Part shown: in pieces, positions 59,868 to 64,000 of the stretch
Layout of the letters: the number at the start of each line of letters is the position of its first letter
How positions within the stretch are numbered: position 1 is the first letter of the stretch
Origin: Omphiscola glabra
Lineage: Eukaryota > Mollusca > Gastropoda > Lymnaeidae
Direction: 5' to 3'
Length of the DNA stretch: 64,000 nt
NCBI GenBank assembly: GCA_964017045.1
Contig: OZ024810.1
Coordinates: 8,301,562-8,365,561 of the forward strand
The notes under the pieces: generated by a model
Seen by the model: only the letters and a program-made list of their open reading frames with translations
The model's database searches: none
What the model was told of the DNA's origin: nothing
Translations under genes and position numbers: made by a program

Positions 59868-62330
59868 CCATTAAGCTATTTCCCACTACTATATTATAGT
59901 CCAACTATTACAAGCCCTAAATGGGGGAAAAGGAGAGGAGTGTTGAAGCCAATAAGAGTATCCATTAAGCTATTTCCCACTACTATATTATAGTCCAACT
60001 ATTACAAGCCCTAAATGGGGGAAAAGGAGAGGAGTGTTGGAACCAATCAGAGTATCCATTAAGCTATTTCCCACTACTATATTATAGTCCAACTATTACA
60101 AGCCCTAAATGGGGGAAAAGGAGAGGAGTGTTGGAACCAATCAGAGTATCCATTAAGCTATTTCCCACTACTATATTATAGTCCAACTATTACAAGCCCT
60201 AAATGGGGGAAAAGGAAAGGAGTGCTGGAACCAATCAGAGTATCCATTAAGCTATTTCCCACTACTATATTATAGTCCAACTATTACAAGCCCTAAATGG
60301 GGGAAAAGGAGAGGAGTGTTGGAACCAATCAGAGTATCCATTAAGCTATTTCCCACTACTATATTATAGTCCAACTATTACAAGCCCTAAATGGGGGAAA
60401 AGGAGAGGAGTGCTGGAACCAATCAGAGTATCCATTAAGCTATTTCCCACTACTATATTATAGTCCAACTATTACAAGCCCTAAATGGGTGGAGAGGAGT
60501 GTTGGAACCAATCAGAGTATCCATTAAGCTTTTTCCCACTACTATATTATAGTCCAACTATTACAAGCCCTAAATGGGTGGAAAGGAGAGGAGTGTTGGA
60601 ACCAATCAGAGTATCCATTAAGCTATTTCCCACTGCTATATTATAGTTCAACTATTACAAGTCCTAAATGGGGGAAAAGGAGAGGAGTGTTGGAACCAAT
60701 CAGAGATATTAAAAATCATACAGCTGTTTTGTGTGTGTTTTAAAAATATATTTCAACAGCCCTCTCAAATCCTATAAAAAAGGTCAGCATCTAATGTTGC
60801 TGCGTGGAACAGTTGAGATGGCCTTCTCTAGTTTTCTCCGTTTCTGTACTCAACGCGGTCAGCCGTACGAAATAATTATGTCACAACAAATAAGTCATAC
60901 ACCGAAGAAAACAAAAGGGAGGATTGACTTAACTTGTCCCTAAGGTGACTATGCTAATATTACTGTTGCCATGTAACTAATACGACCATCAGCACTATTA
61001 TAATGAAAAGTTGGCTGCGTTAATTTTATTGAATTAAATAAATATTTACCCCCCCCCCAACCCAGCGCACCCGTACACAAATATTCATAAATCAACACCG
61101 CATTCCCCTCTCAGGGCAAATGTAATATTTGGTCCCCAACCAATCATATTTCTCGATCCATTCACTGCTGGATGCAGAAAGCAGGTTAAAACTAACACTA
61201 ACAGTGTACTTTTCAATTATTATTTTTTAATTCTTAAAATCGTAGTTGTAATAGGTCTTGGCGTACAAGTGTAAAAGACACCTCAAAATGGTACATTGTA
61301 GGACAAATTTGTAAGAGTAAACAGGTCTGCAATTTATTTACATCCCAGCAACTGGTCATTTGTTCTTAAAACACACAATTTATTATTTTTGTTGTTTTTG
61401 TATACATCATCCTACGAACTGGCTAATGGCTATTATCATTGGTTAGACTGCATCTATTCTGAAACATAATATACTATTATGAACATTAGATAATTGTGAT
61501 AAGTCACCGCCACAGATTTATTGTGATAACTCACCTCTACAGATAATTGTGATAACTCACCTCTATGGACCTGAGATATGGCACAGCTGTCACACCAAAT
61601 GATTTAAGCTCAAAGTCTCCTAAACTTCGGGTCATTGCAAGTCTTCCATTTACGTGGGCCACACCTTGACTGTTGTGAATAATTCGACCACCTGAAATAT
61701 ATTTAAGAAACTGCAATTTTCTAAAAACCAAAAAAAATAAAGAAAGAAAATAAAAGAATAAAGATTCATCACTGCACCAAAATACTAAAAAAAAACCAAA
61801 AGGATGGCAGATTCCTTTTAAAAAGAATTCAAGAGATATTTTTTAAAAAATGTTGCGCTGTAAGTAACAAAATAATAGCTATAAACATAATGTTACACTT
61901 TAACCATATTATGATCTTAACTAATTTAATCTTAAATTTCAATAATGAAAATCTTCTAAACTTATAGCTGCCACAACATTTTCTAATTAGGAGACAACTA
62001 AATAATGTATTTATCTTTCACAGTATATCATCTTCTCCTATTGATTCAGCAACATTCAGAGTCTTGAGATATCAGTTTCCAGTCTTGAGGCAGCAAAGAC
62101 AATAAAACAAAACATTTCTTTTTACCAAGTTTTCATAACGCTCTCACCATTTTTTGTGATCCGGTTGGATTCCTCCAAATTTTCAGGATCATGATCCACT
62201 GAAAGTCGAATAGCCTTGCCCTCTCGGCAAAGGATTGCTATGCTGTCCCCAACATGGCCAACCACAAGTTCTGTTGAATTGCGTAATAGACAGACGGTGG
62301 CTGTTGTACCAGTTTTGAATGCATCATCAT
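58157..62330 (-). CDS. PPM1K: PPM1K-type mitochondrial PP2C phosphatase, 3' part of gene
   Basis: Three exons: 62330-62148, 61691-61561 and 58426-58157. Phases 1, 1 and 0 join without a break and all introns are GT..AG. The product aligns along its length with the C-terminal half of vertebrate PPM1K: TGTTATVCLLR, VVGHVGDS, HVNGRLAMTRSLGD, FLVLSSDGL, GSEDNVTVLV and the PPM1K-specific ending GAWGKY. PPM1K is a Mg/Mn-dependent Ser/Thr phosphatase of the mitochondrial matrix that dephosphorylates the E1-alpha subunit of branched-chain ketoacid dehydrogenase, promoting branched-chain amino acid breakdown. Two metal-ligand Asp motifs (SSDG, EDN) are present; the DGHGG exon and targeting peptide lie beyond 64000. 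One oddity is GDSIA where the family usually has GDSRA. Introns are 456 bp and 3,134 bp. Confidence 0.95.
58996..59179 (+). mobile_element. LINE 3' terminal fragment with (GAT)n tail
   Basis: The plus strand encodes KRWEDNIKEWTGLQ, GDAMRRAEDREEWRRIV and SSVAPQQSKDYGT*, the conserved C-terminus of a common invertebrate non-LTR retrotransposon, followed at once by a GAT repeat. It is 5'-truncated and sits in the last PPM1K intron, antisense to that gene. Confidence 0.88.
59243..60706. repeat. 94-bp intronic satellite, about 11 copies, split by a SINE
   Basis: The unit runs TCCATTAAGCTATTTCCCAC, TACTATATTATAGTCCAACT, ATTACAAGCCCTAAATGGG, then GAGGAGTGTTGGAACCAATCAG. Two copies lie left of the SINE (59419-59866) and the rest to the right. 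Copies are over 95% alike by eye, so homogenisation is recent. All within the last PPM1K intron. Confidence 0.95.
59419..59866 (+). mobile_element. tRNA-derived SINE with doubled central unit
   Basis: The head has a pol III A box (TGGCCGAGTGG) and a B-box-like GAGTTCAATCC about 45 bases on. Then the unit GGGTGGATGGGACTCGTTAA..CATCTAAGAGAAGG..AACCC appears twice in tandem. The end is GCGCTTCGAGCCTTTGGGG, AATAAACTTC and an (ATT)n tail. Inserted into one copy of the 94-bp satellite. Confidence 0.88.
60707..61506. other. Intron sequence, nothing recognised
   Basis: The rest of the last PPM1K intron. A C run at 61051-61059; CAGCAACTGGTC at 61347 also occurs at 58569. Confidence 0.45.
61507..61560 (-). 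promoter_or_regulatory. PPM1K: Tandemly duplicated 5' splice site in PPM1K
   Basis: The 26-base block starting GTGAGTTATCACAATTATCT and ending GTAGAG repeats, so a second complete donor (GAG|GTGAGT) sits 26 bases downstream of the first, with exon end at 61535. A third decayed copy follows (GTGACTTATCAC). Use of the second donor would add an in-frame TAG after eight codons and truncate the protein. Confidence 0.7.
61561..61691 (-). CDS. PPM1K: PPM1K exon with MTRSLGD motif
   Basis: Acceptor ATATTTCAG, donor GAG|GTGAGT. Encodes GGRIIHNSQG, HVNGRLAMTRSLGD and VPYLRSIE. The donor lies in a tandem duplication (see 61507-61560). Confidence 0.94.
62148..62330 (-). CDS. PPM1K: PPM1K exon with SGTTA/GDS core
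   Basis: Acceptor AAAAATTCAG, donor AATG|GTGAGA. Encodes DDDAFKTGTTATVCLLR through NRITKNG: the beta-sheet core with TGTTA and GHVGDS. The Arg of GDSRA is Ile (codon ATA, one base from AGA). Confidence 0.94.
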
Positions 62331-62974
62331 CTGAATTTTTTTTTAATTGAAAAAGAAAGTTACAAATACAAGCAAAAAAAAGTTCTAAAAACTTTATATC
62401 CACACAATGCTGACAAGGGTCTATATAACATGGCAACAAGAAAAATGGATGAGTGCTCTCCTCTTAGCTGGGCATGCATTCTAAGATGTTTACTTCTTTC
62501 CTAAATGGATAAATAACAACTTTTAAATGAAAATAGCTTGGAAGTCAGATTTTTGCCAAATTTTGAGTTTAAAAAAAAAAAAAACTAGATCAAAACCTTT
62601 TATGAAAAAAAAAATAGGATGAATTTAATATCAACTTTGATGTAAATAACGATAATTCATGGGTTACTAATGCTAACTGTAGTAATACAGATTCCTGTAT
62701 TTAAGTTAACAAAGTCAAATAAATATTGTCAGACTTGAAAAACTTAAGTCTACTGTTTTATAACCTTATGTTTCAGCATACCGGGGAAAAGGATACGAGG
62801 ATCCAAGTTTCCTTTTTTTAACTCTATGCGCTATTTAAGGTTTAGCTCAAGGCTTGGGAACCTTTACATGGCAAAGAGACAAATATTAAATTATTTTTAT
62901 CTAGTTTAAAATTTTTAATTATCCTCCCTTTAAAAAAAAAAGTAAACCCGATTCGTATTAATTAAACGAAGTGG
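62331..62974. other. PPM1K intron, nothing recognised
   Basis: AT-rich sequence upstream of the first visible PPM1K exon; I see no further exon. Confidence 0.45.
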
Positions 62975-63400
62975 CTATTGGTACCCGGGTACCAGAATTG
63001 AGAGGTTGGGATTAAAAAACTATTTAAAATATTATTGTTGGGTTTGTAAGACCAAATGAGGTATCAAATGAAAGATAATTGAATGTAATATACGTTTGTA
63101 AACTTAATTCTTCATTTAAACTAAAATAAACTACTACAAATGACATCCGAATAGCTTTAGTCAAAATGGACCCAGACACGCAGCGCCGCCATTCGCACCC
63201 GGGTACCATTAGACTCAATGCTATTCAGATGTCATTTGTGGTAGTTTATTTTAGTAAAACTGAAGAATTAAGATTACAAACGTATAGTACGTTCAATTAT
63301 CTTTCATTTGATACCTCATTTGGTCTTACAAACTTAACAATAATATTTTAAATCGTTTTTTAATCCCAACCTCTCAATTCTGGTATTTGGGTACCAATAG
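62975..63400. mobile_element. Fold-back element: 181-bp inverted arms, 64-bp spacer
   Basis: Arm 62975-63155 (CTATTGGTACCCGGGTACCA..) is the near-perfect reverse complement of 63220-63400 (..GGGTACCAATAG) over its whole length. The spacer has its own CCCGGGTACC. No coding capacity and no clear target duplication. It lies in a PPM1K intron. Confidence 0.85.
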
Positions 63401-64000
63401 GTGCAGCCTTAATTAAATTAATTTGTGAAGAAGCCAATTATATTGGCCGTAACACCACAGAAGCAGCCATAATTTCTAACTAAACGTAAATTTAATTTAC
63501 ACATTTAAATAAAATAAATTCTGCAAAACATTTATGTATCCAAGAGCTACATGAGAAAAGCAGCATGTGGCTTGCGAGCCACAGGCTCCCAACACTTGGT
63601 TGAGCTGTTTGAATTCTGTAAGTTTGTATTAATTTCCATCATCAGCATCTTTATAACGTTAACTTCTAAGCTTAGAGTACATTTTATGATTACAGCATTA
63701 ACAAATGCATCTATGTATTATGTCAAAGGCATCTTTGTATGTCTGTGTGTTTGTGTATATTATATATATATATATATGAAGAGCTGATTTTCAAAATGCT
63801 GTATATCCATTTTGGGGGTTTTGAGATTATTCAACTTTTTACAAAAAATTAATAAAGCGTTTAGAGGATTAAAATAATTTTTAGACACGAATAAAATAGG
63901 AATATAATGTGTTTAATATATAGAATGTACCATGTCCTGAACGAGCCTGGTTTGCTCTACAAAATGGTTAGGTTTTTTCATTTTTTTAAAAATGGTGGAT
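63401..64000. other. No exon seen; TA microsatellite
   Basis: Probable PPM1K intron. A short TA run at 63760-63777; the DGHGG exon of PPM1K is not here. Confidence 0.45.

Overview
The window is animal nuclear DNA, most likely from a gastropod mollusc (inference). The evidence is: spliced genes with GT/AG introns and AATAAA signals; a PPM1K-type mitochondrial PP2C phosphatase split over three visible exons; hAT miniature elements of the SPIN type, a family reported in a pond snail as well as vertebrates; tRNA-derived SINEs; and decayed non-LTR retrotransposons. There is no operon, CRISPR array or other prokaryotic feature.

Layout. 1-44.9 kb is an accessory, repeat-dominated region with many poly-G/poly-C runs, more than twenty unrelated minisatellites (units about 18-120 bp) and a dense set of small DNA transposons, several with readable target-site duplications. 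They include a SPIN-like copy nested inside another (4630-5041). Two host genes can be supported here. One is the 5' part of an unidentified minus-strand gene (exons 12460-12637 and 11740-11817, with a minisatellite in its intron). The other is an intronless minus-strand ORF (15628-16158) for a 176-residue protein with six in-register 11-residue repeats and two membrane segments. It has a broken partial copy 1 kb away and a 45-bp satellite apparently derived from its start region. The largest array (22565-24612) has 45-bp units and a 585-bp higher-order period; its long open frames are a by-product of the period.

44.9-64 kb is AT-rich and has few transposons before 57 kb. It holds a four-exon plus-strand gene for a 107-residue charged protein (51734-54207) with an RFX X-box upstream, which suggests a ciliary role. 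Next come a candidate minus-strand cysteine-rich, EGF-like gene end (56206-57147) and the last three coding exons of PPM1K on the minus strand (58157-62330). The PPM1K introns carry a 94-bp satellite split by a SINE, a LINE tail and, upstream, a 426-bp fold-back element. The PPM1K start, including the DGHGG metal-binding exon, lies beyond the right edge.

The genes are ordinary neighbours rather than a pathway. PPM1K is the only one whose function can be named: mitochondrial matrix phosphatase of the branched-chain ketoacid dehydrogenase.
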